From: an uncultured Spirochaetaceae bacterium
GTDB taxonomy: Bacteria; Spirochaetota; Spirochaetia; Sphaerochaetales; Sphaerochaetaceae
Assembly: GCA_945910645.1 (NCBI GenBank)
Contig: CAMDZB010000001.1
Location: 1-64,000 of the forward strand
Direction: 5' to 3'
Length of the DNA: 64,000 nucleotides
Part shown: piece after piece, positions 1 to 8,600 of the stretch
Layout: every line of letters starts with the position of its first letter
Numbering within the stretch: the first letter of the stretch is position 1
The notes under the pieces: generated by a model
What the model saw: the letters and a program-made list of their open reading frames with translations, nothing else
Databases searched by the model: none
Told to the model about the DNA's origin: nothing
Position numbers and translations under genes: made by a program

Positions 1-666
1 AACGCTATTTCGGGAGTATCCTGCCCTTGCTTTACTTCCGAGAACATTGAATATGTTCCGATGATGGATTTGATACCATCTGGGCAAATTGATGGCAACA
101 AAAGCGGAAATGAACTCAAAGACATTCTGCTTTCAAACCTTGAGAAGACTGGAGCCGACATTTCAATGTGCGAATCGTTTATAGCCTATAATTATCTGAC
201 TGATTTTCTTATTTCAAACACAGACAGGCACTTGAATAATTTCGGAATCCTCAGAAATGCTGACACGATGAAATTTGTCTCATTTGCTCCTGTGTTTGAC
301 AGCGGGAACTCAATGCTTTTCAGAGGGGCGGATGGCTATTTCAGCCCTGATTTCAGAAAATTCAAGAGCAGGATTTGCGGAATATATTCAAATGATGAAA
401 AAATCATTACGGGATGCAAAAAGCATTTGGAAGATATAGACCTTTCTCTGCTCCCGTCTCCCGATGAAATATATCATCTCTACAAGGACAATCTTTTTTA
501 TTACACGACCCAGAATGCAGAGTTTATTGCAAGAGCCTATAACTATAAGGTGCAGACATTCAAGCTCGTTCGCGAAAATGTTCCTCTTTACAATATTTCT
601 TCAGGGAAAGTCCACATACCAGAATGGGTCTTTGATGCTAGTTCTGATGAAAACAGGAATCGTTGA
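1..666 (+). CDS. HipA-like serine/threonine kinase domain protein, 3' part (5' end outside window)
   Basis: The reading frame is open from base 1, so the gene begins left of the window; only the C-terminal part is visible. It carries a kinase-like catalytic loop, NTDRHLNNFG (about nt 217-246), followed by an APVFDSGNS metal-binding motif (about nt 292-315). This pair, an NxDRHxxNFG loop and a DSG in place of DFG, is typical of HipA-related protein kinases and PI4-kinase-like bacterial kinases, which often act in toxin-antitoxin-type regulation. No partner antitoxin is visible downstream; any HipB-like gene would lie off the left edge. The stop is followed 12 bases later by the 22-bp repeat array. 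The family assignment is fairly safe; the substrate and any toxin role are unknown. Confidence 0.72.
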   Translation, partial: NAISGVSCPCFTSENIEYVPMMDLIPSGQIDGNKSGNELKDILLSNLEKTGADISMCESFIAYNYLTDFLISNTDRHLNNFGILRNADTMKFVSFAPVFDSGNSMLFRGADGYFSPDFRKFKSRICGIYSNDEKIITGCKKHLEDIDLSLLPSPDEIYHLYKDNLFYYTTQNAEFIARAYNYKVQTFKLVRENVPLYNISSGKVHIPEWVFDASSDENRNR

Positions 667-678
667 ATATTTGAAATA

Positions 679-880
679 ATCAACACCATTTGACAAGTCT
701 CTTTTCATCAAACTCCATCTGTTTTTATCAACAAGATTTGACAAATTTATCAACAACATTTAACAAATTCATCAACATGATTTGACAAAATCATCAACTA
801 CATTTAGCACAAATATCAACAACAATTGACAAAAATATCAACAGTATTTGACAATTTTATCAACAACATTTAGCAAAAAG
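679..880. repeat. Tandem array of a 22-bp palindrome-containing repeat
   Basis: Seven exact-length 22-bp units run head to tail from 727 to 880 (starts 727, 749, 771, 793, 815, 837, 859); one more full unit lies at 679-700 and a decayed 20-bp one at 707-726. Each unit starts ATCAACA, has ATTTGACA in the middle and ends A/T-rich. Across each junction lies a near palindrome, best seen as TTGACAAATTTATCAA at 738-753. Units are degenerate, so they are not a recent duplication. The last unit abuts the ribosome-binding site (AAAGG, 877-881) of the chromate-transporter gene starting at 889. Two helical turns per unit suggests a multimeric operator for cooperative binding; function is inferred. Confidence 0.9.
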
Positions 881-888
881 GTAAACGT

Positions 889-1518
889 ATGGAAAAGATA
901 CATATGAATGAGAAGAAGCCGTCTCTATTCCAGGTGTGCTTCCTCTTCTTCTACATGGGACTTACCACATTCGGCGGAGCTGCAAGCATGCTGGTATGCC
1001 TCACTCGTGAACTTGTGGATAAGCGCGGATGGCTCACGGAAGACGAACTTTACGATGAGGTTGCTGTAGCCCAGTGTTCCCCTGGCATAATTATGGTTAA
1101 CACAGCAACACTCTTTGGAATGCAAACATACGGCCTCTTTGGGGCGATTCTCACCACGCTTTCACTCCTTATAGCTCCCTTTACATGTATCTGTCTTTTA
1201 ACTCTCATTCTGCGTTACCTTTCGCTTGACAATGAGCTACTTTCGTGCATTTACTCAGGAATCCGTGCAGGTCTCTGCGGCATCTCTATCAATGCTGTGG
1301 TGCGCCTTGCAAAGAAGAACATCTCTGATCTCTTCACATCCATTGTTGCTGTGGTGGCTTTTGTGGCAATCGTGGTGTTCAACATCAAAACGGTGCTTGT
1401 GATACTTATAGGGATAATCCTTGGGCTTCTCGGCAGCCATGTTAAAGCTAGGCTTTCGCGTAATGACGGAGGCAGAAACAATAGTGATGCTTCAAATAAC
1501 AACGGGGTGACAAAATGA
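889..1518 (+). CDS. chrA: Chromate transporter family (CHR) protein, first half-size subunit
   Basis: This 209-residue membrane protein has the CHR-domain signature near its N-terminus (FYMGLTTFGGA, then GWLTEDEL and AVAQCSPGIIMVN), followed by several hydrophobic segments and a charged, Asn-rich tail. Short-chain CHR proteins of this size normally work in pairs, and the next gene is its partner with a 4-base ATGA overlap. CHR proteins export chromate or related oxyanions; in anaerobes without chromate stress the real substrate is often unknown. The start at 889 is preceded by AAAGG, which is also the end of the tandem repeat array, so expression is probably controlled by that array. A second ATG at 904 is possible but has a poorer ribosome site. 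Confidence 0.9.
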   Translation: MEKIHMNEKKPSLFQVCFLFFYMGLTTFGGAASMLVCLTRELVDKRGWLTEDELYDEVAVAQCSPGIIMVNTATLFGMQTYGLFGAILTTLSLLIAPFTCICLLTLILRYLSLDNELLSCIYSGIRAGLCGISINAVVRLAKKNISDLFTSIVAVVAFVAIVVFNIKTVLVILIGIILGLLGSHVKARLSRNDGGRNNSDASNNNGVTK

Positions 1519-2072
1519 GTTACACCCTTCTTCACTTAATGATTGAATTTTTACTCATCGGTACATTCTCATTTGGCGGTGGAATGGCAACAATACCGTT
1601 CCTCTTTAACCTTGCGGATAAGTACACCTGGTTCACTCGTAATGAGCTTGTAGACATGATTGCCATAAGCGAGGTCACTCCCGGGCCAATCGGCGTTAAC
1701 ATGGCAACGTATGTTGGCATGAAGAGCAGAGGGGTACTTGGAAGCCTTGTGAGCATACTTTCACTCACGTTTCCTGCGATAATCGTGATGATGTTTGCAT
1801 ACAAGTATCTCTTGAAAAACAGATCGCTTATTGTAGATAAGGCGTTTTATGGACTCAAACCTGTGGTGCTCGCCCTCTTTGCATCAGGTCTTTACAGCGT
1901 GATGAAGGAAACGCTATTTACGCTTGATGGCGGCTTTCATCTCAATCTGTTTGAAGACGTATTATTTATTGTGATATTTGCAGTGTCGATGAAGTTCAAA
2001 AAGATTCACCCTACGCTTCTTATATTAGCATCAGGCGCAATTGGCGCTCTAAAGTATTTCATTATGCGTTGA
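1515..2072 (+). CDS. chrA: Chromate transporter family (CHR) protein, second half-size subunit
   Basis: A 185-residue CHR-domain membrane protein and the likely partner of the preceding gene; its ATG overlaps the upstream stop (ATGA), indicating translational coupling. The conserved CHR motifs are clear: GTFSFGGGMATIP, the FTRNELVDMIAISEVTPGP stretch and NMATYVGMK near the N-terminus, then four or five hydrophobic segments. In short-chain CHR systems the two subunits insert in opposite orientations and form a heterodimeric transporter. The substrate (chromate, sulfate or another anion) cannot be read from the sequence. Confidence 0.92.
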   Translation: MSYTLLHLMIEFLLIGTFSFGGGMATIPFLFNLADKYTWFTRNELVDMIAISEVTPGPIGVNMATYVGMKSRGVLGSLVSILSLTFPAIIVMMFAYKYLLKNRSLIVDKAFYGLKPVVLALFASGLYSVMKETLFTLDGGFHLNLFEDVLFIVIFAVSMKFKKIHPTLLILASGAIGALKYFIMR

Positions 2073-2107
2073 AACGTTAGCTAATGAGTACAATTAGTGC
2101 TAATGCG

Positions 2108-2461
2108 TTAGAGTGAACAGCCCTTGTAATACGTGATTTTACTCCCGTTCCGAAACGCAACGTCAAAGCGTACATCTTTATATGGAAGCAAGCTGTTTTC
2201 GATAAAGTAAAGCGCCACTTTTCTGATTTTGTCACGCTTAAGATTATTCACAAGATGGGCGATATTAGACTCATCCCAACCCTTATTTGCAACGCTCTTC
2301 ACCTCCACAAATACAAGCGTACCCTCATCGTAGGCTATTATGTCCACCTCATAGCTATGAAACGGTGAAAAGCTGTGAAGTATCACCCTGCACCCTTGAG
2401 ATGCAAGGTAATCGATCACGCTGTATTCGTTTGTTGTTCCGATTGATCGTTTGCTTGCCAC
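2108..2461 (-). CDS. yraN: YraN family protein (UPF0102), predicted nuclease fold
   Basis: A 117-residue protein of usual YraN length. It shows the restriction-endonuclease-like core: GxxNEYxxxxYLxxxG near the N-terminus, then EVDIIAYDEGTLVFVEVKS, matching the E...D...ExK catalytic pattern of the PD-(D/E)xK superfamily. YraN proteins are widespread and poorly characterised, possibly Holliday-junction related. The start is a GTG at 2461; an in-frame TAA lies immediately upstream, so the protein cannot begin earlier. The gene converges with chrA and lies about 70 bases downstream of the terminator of the selenium genes. Confidence 0.85.
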   Translation of the reverse strand: MASKRSIGTTNEYSVIDYLASQGCRVILHSFSPFHSYEVDIIAYDEGTLVFVEVKSVANKGWDESNIAHLVNNLKRDKIRKVALYFIENSLLPYKDVRFDVAFRNGSKITYYKGCSL

Positions 2462-2528
2462 TTAGATTAACCCGTATCTCATGAGGTAACATTCATCTCT
2501 AAGGGCTCGAAGTCCGCCTAAATAATAC

Positions 2529-2580
2529 AAAAAACACCTCCGTTGTCTTATTCAAATCTAAATATAAACAACAGAGGTGT
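2529..2580 (-). terminator. Rho-independent terminator of the yedE-TusA operon
   Basis: Inverted repeat with arms at 2534-2546 and 2568-2580 (12 of 13 positions pair; arm ACACCTCCGTTGT on the plus strand), a loop of about 21 bases, and a run of six A at 2529-2534 that reads as a U-tract on the minus strand. It lies about 40 bases beyond the stop of the TusA-like gene. Confidence 0.8.
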
Positions 2581-2617
2581 GAAAACCAAATTTTATTCGT
2601 ACAAAATGTACAAAGAT

Positions 2618-2827
2618 TTAAATTTTGTTGATTTTTAGGAGGTATTCGCCCTTCTTGTCTTCAACATTGATAGAGTAACCCGAGCGGTTAGCCAGGCGTG
2701 TGATGTTTTCAACAGCCACCTTCGAGTCTGCAAGCGCCTCAATTGAGGCCTCACCCTTATCTATCTGTTTCTTTACCAAAATTACAGGTTCTGGGCAGTT
2801 TAGCCCTCTTACATCTACATTTGTCAT
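2618..2827 (-). CDS. TusA-like sulfurtransferase domain protein (YedF-type, DsrE half absent)
   Basis: A 69-residue protein with the TusA fold signature VRGLNCPEPVILVK, including the CPxP active-site cysteine. Next to yedE it corresponds to the N-terminal half of YedF, a selenium-metabolism protein that usually has a second DsrE-like domain; that half is missing. TusA-family proteins carry persulfide, and YedF is linked to selenium delivery. ATG at 2827 is preferred because AAGGAGG sits seven bases upstream, inside the 3' end of yedE; the TTG at 2833 is too close to that site. It is cotranscribed with yedE and followed by a terminator. Confidence 0.85.
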   Translation of the reverse strand: MTNVDVRGLNCPEPVILVKKQIDKGEASIEALADSKVAVENITRLANRSGYSINVEDKKGEYLLKINKI

Positions 2828-2829
2828 AA

Positions 2830-3918
2830 TCAAGCCTCCTTACGGTTCTTTGACGAAATAAAATATGCGATGAATAGCAATACAACTATTGAAAGGATCA
2901 CAACAATCTTACCGCCAGTTGTGGCACCACCGTTGTTACCAGCAACGCCTGCAAACTTAAAGTTATGAGAGATTGCAGCACCTGTGAACATACCAAGCAC
3001 TGTGATAAATGAATCGCCGTTGCCTTCCCCTGCAAGTATAAGCTGACGAAGTGGGCATCCACCAAGGAGCACAGATCCAAATCCTACTGCAACAAATGAT
3101 AGCAAGTTCCATAGGTGATCAGGATGAGCAATAGGCTGATTCAAGAATCCAAACTTGAAGTTACCAGACGCAAGGTTGATGATGAGAAGCACCACAAATG
3201 TTGTGAGTGGCCCTAAGAACAATGTGATGTCCTTTGTGAGGAACAAGTCACGAATTCCACCTGCTGTACACATTCTTGATAGCTCTGCAAGTGCACCGAT
3301 AACCAACGCGACTAAAAGAGATGCAATAATTGGAGCCCTCATGCTGCCAGGTCCTGATGCTGAGAATGCAAGGAGCGATGGAACTGCGATCAATAGAATA
3401 AGAAGGATAACCTGAATAGATGGTGCAATGCCACCTTCGATTACAGATTTCTTCTCAGCTCTTCCTAACGAGAAGCCTCTCTTTAGGAAGAGAGTTCCAA
3501 CAAAAATACCGCCTACAAAGCCAATGAGTGCAATAAAGGCGTTCATATCACCACCTGCAAGGCGGATGATCATTCTTAAAGGACATCCTAAGAATACAAG
3601 TGCGCACATCATCACGATGGCACCAAGTACAAAACGAATTACCGGGCTTGATCCGCTTCTTGGTTTAAAATCACCTCTGATTAGAGCCATAATGAAGCTA
3701 CCAAGCACTAACCCCATGATTTCAGGGCGTACATATTGAACTACTTCAGCATTATGAAAACGCATTCCACCTGCAATATCACGAATAAAACACGCAATAC
3801 AAAAACCCATGTTCTTTGGGTTGCCAAGATGCGTAAGAAGCGCCGTCCCTGCTGCGATTACGGCACCTGTGATTATAATCAGCACCTGTTCTTTTGATAG
3901 TTTCCTTTTTTCTATCAT
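2830..3918 (-). CDS. yedE: YedE family putative selenium transporter
   Basis: A 362-residue integral membrane protein with about ten hydrophobic segments in two related halves. Each half has the YeeE/YedE signature GCPLR (FLGCPLRMIIRLAGGD and LLGGCPLRQLILAGEG), and further conserved cysteines occur in CIACFIRDIAGG and CTAGGIRDLF. YeeE/YedE proteins import thiosulfate or sulfur species; the yedE-yedF pairing marks the branch assigned to selenium. The ATG at 3918 has a good AAGGAG site. It is transcribed divergently from the xdhC-like gene, sharing a promoter region with an inverted repeat, so the two are probably co-regulated. Confidence 0.9.
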   Translation of the reverse strand: MIEKRKLSKEQVLIIITGAVIAAGTALLTHLGNPKNMGFCIACFIRDIAGGMRFHNAEVVQYVRPEIMGLVLGSFIMALIRGDFKPRSGSSPVIRFVLGAIVMMCALVFLGCPLRMIIRLAGGDMNAFIALIGFVGGIFVGTLFLKRGFSLGRAEKKSVIEGGIAPSIQVILLILLIAVPSLLAFSASGPGSMRAPIIASLLVALVIGALAELSRMCTAGGIRDLFLTKDITLFLGPLTTFVVLLIINLASGNFKFGFLNQPIAHPDHLWNLLSFVAVGFGSVLLGGCPLRQLILAGEGNGDSFITVLGMFTGAAISHNFKFAGVAGNNGGATTGGKIVVILSIVVLLFIAYFISSKNRKEA

Positions 3919-3970
3919 AAATTCTCCTTTACACCATTATATTATTTAATATACAATGACATACTTATAT

Positions 3971-4005
3971 ACTATCACAAAACAAATAATTTGTGCTATG
4001 ATAGT
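3971..4005. promoter_or_regulatory. Inverted repeat over the xdhC-side promoter, candidate operator
   Basis: ACTATCACAAA at 3971-3981 is mirrored by TTTGTG (about 3989-3995) and TGATAGT (3999-4005), giving a nested dyad with a three-base bulge. The right arm overlaps TATGAT (3997-4002), a plausible -10 box for the xdhC-like gene whose ATG is at 4042. Position between divergent yedE and xdhC-like genes suggests a shared operator; the binding protein is unknown. Confidence 0.5.
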
Positions 4006-4041
4006 AAAGAAATTAACAAAAAAACTAAGGAGAGACACACA

Positions 4042-4956
4042 ATGTACAGATATACATATATTTCTGGTAAAAAAGAAGGTCAAATAGGATACGATAAACT
4101 CCCATCAATGACAAAATATCCATCCATTGAACAAACTGAAGACGGCGAAATATTCTTTGAGAACATAAGCGAACCACTCAAGCTGTACATTTTTGGTGCA
4201 GGCCACGTATCAAAGGCAGTATACAATCAGGCTGAACTTTTAGACATACGCACCGTTGTGGTGGACGACAGAGCTGAATTCCTCACGCCAGAGCGCTTTA
4301 AAAACGCCACAAGAGTATGCACAGAAGACTACGCGGCAACCATAGCCTCCTTTGACTTTAAAAAGAGCGACGCTGTTGTGATTATGACGCGTGGACACAA
4401 AGACGACTATCTCGTGCTCAAATACACACTGCTTAAAGAAGGCGAACACCCAGACTACATCGGCATGATCGGAAGCAAAACAAAGGTTGCCCACGTGTAT
4501 GATAAACTCAGAACAATAGACGGCATCAGCGACGATGTATTAGAGAGCGTCCACTCACCAATCGGGCTTCCATTCGACACAGAGACACCTGAGGAAATCG
4601 CACTTTCTATTCTTGCAGAAATCTATACATTCCGCCATCCAAAGGGCATGAGCATAGTTGAGGAAAACACGCTTAAAGCATTAAGAAATGAAAAGAACTT
4701 CATCGAGGTGATCATCATTAAAAAGAATGGCTCAGGCCCACGCAACGTAGGTTCAAGAATGATAGTTAAAGAAGATGATGTGATTGGAACAATAGGCGGT
4801 GGCGCTGTAGAGAATGCCTGCATCCTTGATGCGCGCGAAATGCTAAAAACATCAAAGATCACAATGCAAAAGGACTACTCCCTTGAAAGCACCACAGCCG
4901 CAAACCTTGGGATGGTCTGCGGTGGGCATTTCCGCGTTGCCTTTGTCAGACATTAA
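4042..4956 (+). CDS. XdhC/CoxI family molybdenum-enzyme maturation protein with inverted domain order
   Basis: A 304-residue protein. The first part is the XdhC Rossmann domain (LYIFGAGHVSKAV at about residues 49-61, then VVDDRAEF, MTRGHKDD, YIGMIGSK and the SPIGLP / TPEEIALSI motifs). The last third is the XdhC_CoxI domain (GSGPRNVGSRMIV and GTIGGGAVE). Canonical XdhC proteins have these in the opposite order. XdhC proteins bind and help sulfurate the molybdenum cofactor before insertion into xanthine dehydrogenase-type enzymes. The divergent yedE operon fits selenium-dependent molybdenum hydroxylases, although no hydroxylase is in the window. The ATG at 4042 is chosen for its AAGGAG site. 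Its stop overlaps that of the convergent YhhQ gene. Confidence 0.85.
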   Translation: MYRYTYISGKKEGQIGYDKLPSMTKYPSIEQTEDGEIFFENISEPLKLYIFGAGHVSKAVYNQAELLDIRTVVVDDRAEFLTPERFKNATRVCTEDYAATIASFDFKKSDAVVIMTRGHKDDYLVLKYTLLKEGEHPDYIGMIGSKTKVAHVYDKLRTIDGISDDVLESVHSPIGLPFDTETPEEIALSILAEIYTFRHPKGMSIVEENTLKALRNEKNFIEVIIIKKNGSGPRNVGSRMIVKEDDVIGTIGGGAVENACILDAREMLKTSKITMQKDYSLESTTAANLGMVCGGHFRVAFVRH

Positions 4957-5627
4957 TCTGAAACTAGCGGATAGATTTTTTTCTTTGCAATTCTGAAGAA
5001 CGGATGCGCAAAGAGCGTTAACAAGAACTTTAGCACGTATGTAGACACCAGGATGCTTATAAACACCGACGTCTCATACGTGCCATAGAATGCAACTGAG
5101 CAGAATATCAGCGTGTCTATAAGCTGCGACAGAAGCGTTGAAAACAGGTTTCTGATGGCAAGTGACGACTGATATTTATTCTTCCAGAACTCAAAGGCTT
5201 GCACATCGTGTAGGTTAGAAATCAAATACGCAATCAATGACCCAACAGTGATTCTCAAAAACGGCGTAAAGAGCGTTCTTAGGGCTGCCTCTGTCTCTTC
5301 ACCCTCAAGCTTTAATGAGAGCGTGAGTGCCATAATCATAAGCACAAAGAGCGAGGATGCAAACCCAAGGTAGACAGCCTTTTTAGCCTCTTTCTTTGAG
5401 TAGCACTCGCTGATGATGTCCGTGGCAAGGTACCCTGATGCATAGAGGGCGTTGCCATGCGTTATCACTATGCCAAAGAGGTTAATAGTCTGCGTGACAA
5501 GGATGTTTGCAAGCACCACAGAGATGGCGATGAATGAATATAGTCCCTTTTCGCCAAAGAGGCGAAAAAAGACTAAAAGAACTAAGAATGTCAAAAGCGT
5601 TGATAAAAGCAATATTACTATATTCAC
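4953..5627 (-). CDS. yhhQ: YhhQ/VUT family queuosine-precursor transporter
   Basis: A 224-residue membrane protein with about six hydrophobic segments. Motifs typical of the VUT_1/YhhQ family are visible: TINLFGIVITHGNALYASGYLATDIISECY, in which the DIISE stretch is characteristic, and later FWKNKYQSS, LSQLIDTLIF. The family imports queuosine precursors (preQ0/preQ1) for tRNA modification. It starts at a GTG at 5627, only 11 bases after the stop of the giant surface-protein gene, so it may be read through from it. At the other end it overlaps the stop of the xdhC-like gene in convergent orientation. Confidence 0.87.
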   Translation of the reverse strand: MNIVILLLSTLLTFLVLLVFFRLFGEKGLYSFIAISVVLANILVTQTINLFGIVITHGNALYASGYLATDIISECYSKKEAKKAVYLGFASSLFVLMIMALTLSLKLEGEETEAALRTLFTPFLRITVGSLIAYLISNLHDVQAFEFWKNKYQSSLAIRNLFSTLLSQLIDTLIFCSVAFYGTYETSVFISILVSTYVLKFLLTLFAHPFFRIAKKKIYPLVSD

Positions 5628-5638
5628 AATCTAACCTA

Positions 5639-8600
5639 TTAGCTCACCTTCGTATAAGTACCATTACCTGTTCCTTTAATATCATAAGACGCATCTGTAC
5701 AGATGAGCCTAATAGTATTAGAATTACCACTTTTCCAATCTGTTTTTGAAATGGCTGACCATTGTGCAAATGTTCCCTTAAAGTTGATTGTCTCTATTCC
5801 CGAGCGTTCAAATAGCCATGACCCAAGATGTGTTAATCCTGGGTAGAGAGTAATCCTCTTTAAGTTTCGGGTATTATTAAATGCACTTCCCCCTATCCAC
5901 GTAAGTGTTGGTGGGAGCTCTATGTACTCAAGCTGGGTATACATAAAGGCGGCATCATCAATTGTTGTAACTCCTTCGCCAATTTGCACATACTTAATAG
6001 GTGTAAGACTTGACGCCGTACCCTTAAACGCATCCGCTCCAATTGTTGTTACTCTTGGAAACTTTGAGGTGGGACCAAAGGTGTATAATACATCAGGGTC
6101 GATGGCACTCTTGTTACCGTTAACTGTGTTTCCATATATGTTTGCGACGGCTTTGTTATTCGCCTCACTCGCCACTTCGATTGCTTTGACGTATACTAAT
6201 TGTTCAATATATGTTGTAGCACCAGTTTCACTATAACCTTTTATCCATGTTGCTGGGATTTTTACGTTAAGATCATAATTAGTTTTTGGTGTGAAAGAAA
6301 AATTATTGGCTGTCCCTTTCAGTTTTAATGTAATTGAGTTAGCCGATTTTGTTATCTCATAGACACAACCGTTTATTGTATATGGCGAAGTTATCTTAGT
6401 CGTGTCAAACTGCAAGCCATAGCCATTCTTTAGCGTAAATGTTACAGTTGGCATAGTCTGTGTTGTATCCAGCTTACCATTTACTATAGGAAGAACCATT
6501 CGATTTGATTCACTTGTGAGTCTTGGATCAACCTTTTCAACTGCCTCATCTAAGGAGCTTACTTGGTATTTGATCCAGGTAATGCGTTTTCGGGTACCGG
6601 CATTCTCTATGTTTGCTTTCATTTTTTCTTCTGCTGGTGCACGCAGAGTAGAAATACTAGTATCAACTCTTGTAAACGTGCCTGTAAACTTAACCGCAAG
6701 TGTAGTATCTGAATAGGAAGTAACTTCAAGCGTGGCATCCTTGAGGTTTGTATCAGTAGGCTTACCCCATTTTTCGTCAGCAAAGAGATTATCACCAACT
6801 GAAATATCCTTGAACTTAGCAAGTGTTGTTGAGTAAATATTAGAAGCAGCTTTCAGAAGTTCAATCGTGAATGTTACAGTGGTAGGCACATCCTGAACTG
6901 CCCTGATATAATCAGCATAGCCTGAGCTGTCTTTATAATGTGCGACAGAGATTTGATAATTTTCCACCCAGACAGCATAGAGGGTTTCTTCAGGCTGCGT
7001 CGGTTTGTAAGTAGTGCCAACATCACCAACATAGCCACCTGCAACAGGTTGTCCATCTGCAGGCTTAACGTCATTTTCTTTAAGGCTCCAGCCAACATGT
7101 GTAAGACCAGGACCGCCTGTGATTGTCGGAAGAGTAATATCGTTTGCTGTCCACTTTGCCTTGGCTGGAATCACGCCTGTGAGTGTGACGTTTTCTATTG
7201 GATCCTTACCGCCTTGATCGTTATACACTTCATACCTGTAATTGTAAGTTGTCTTGTTCTTGACGTTGTCCCAGGTGTTGTCTAGCTTGAGGATTGGGTT
7301 TCTAAGTCTAAGGCTGTTCACCCATGTTGCGCCATTCAAGGAGATGCTTCCACCCATATCCATAAGAAGATAATCACCGTCACCATCAACGATGTTATAA
7401 TAATTGTCCTTGTCTTGTACAGGATATCCCTTCTCATCGGCTTCTGCAACAAGACCCTCATAGAATACTGAACTTGTATCAGCTTTATTTGTGATCCATG
7501 GAGCATTGTCGTTTTCAAAGAGGCTCTTTGAGAGGTAGTAGCCGAGGAACTTTGTTTCGGCTTCTAATGTACCAGTATATGAACTGTCATGCTGTGATTT
7601 TAATGTAACCACATATTTGCTGCTCTCAGGATATGGCATAACCATATCTGTGTTATGAATTAGAGTCTTCTTTGGATCTTCAGTAGTGGCTATTCTATCC
7701 ATGACCATAAGCTTATCGTCAAACACCTGCTCTACAGGATCATAAATATCCCAGCTCCAGCCGCTCGTGGTTGAGTACCTGATGATTGGGAGTCCCTTCG
7801 TTACAACGTTCTCATGATTATATGCATCATCAAATGGGGCACGTGATGCAAGAGGTGGCTCATTACCTTCAAACTTGAGGTTAAAGCCGTCATAAGCGCC
7901 TCTCTCACCCTCCTTGTTTGCATCAAGGAGGAATATATACTCCCTCTGGAGTATCCACTTGCCGTATAGCTTTGTATTAAAGTAGTACTTGCCACCATAC
8001 TCGACAACGGTACTTCCAAAGCTATCATCAGATGGCATGTATGATGCGCTTGATACAGTCGGGGATGAATCGTCATCGTACCCAACCTGACTGCTGTTAT
8101 TAGTCGCAGTCCAGCCTTCTGACGTCCATGAATCAAAAGAAATACCGATTGGGCCTGAATAGTTATCACGATTAAGTACATCTGAGAGCTGATCCTGTGT
8201 AAGCACCTGATTACTATGAGTTTCAGCCAAATGACCTGTTATTGCAGAAGTATCTGGCTTAATATCAGCATACGGAGGATTTGTTGTAATATGAAGCTGA
8301 GGAGATGATGGAAGTCTAAACCCGTTATCACCAATGCCCCAGGATGCCTTGATAGCAATTTCCTCATCACCCTTCCTTGGCGTGTATATACTGCCGTTCT
8401 GATCGAGGAACGTGAAGTCCATGTTCTCATCAAACACTTCGTATTCAACATTATTAATTGTGGTCTTGTACCCTTCAAACTTACGCGTAAGCAGCTGGCT
8501 GTTGACCTTTGTGTAGTAGTCGTCTGACGCGCTAGTAGCGTTAACAGTATGTGAAATTGTAGTGCCATCACGATTAGTGATGGTCATTGTGGCTTCAGTC

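Noticed and set aside
679-880. Reading the 22-bp array as a CRISPR
   Set aside because: Units abut with no spacers, are degenerate, and no cas gene is near.
2073-2107. Hairpin terminator between chrA and yraN
   Set aside because: The GTTAGC / GCTAATGCGTTAG words pair poorly and there is no T-run.
3991-4041. Extended N-terminus for the XdhC-like protein (start at TTG 3991)
   Set aside because: It overlaps the promoter and dyad; the ATG at 4042 has AAGGAG and fits better.
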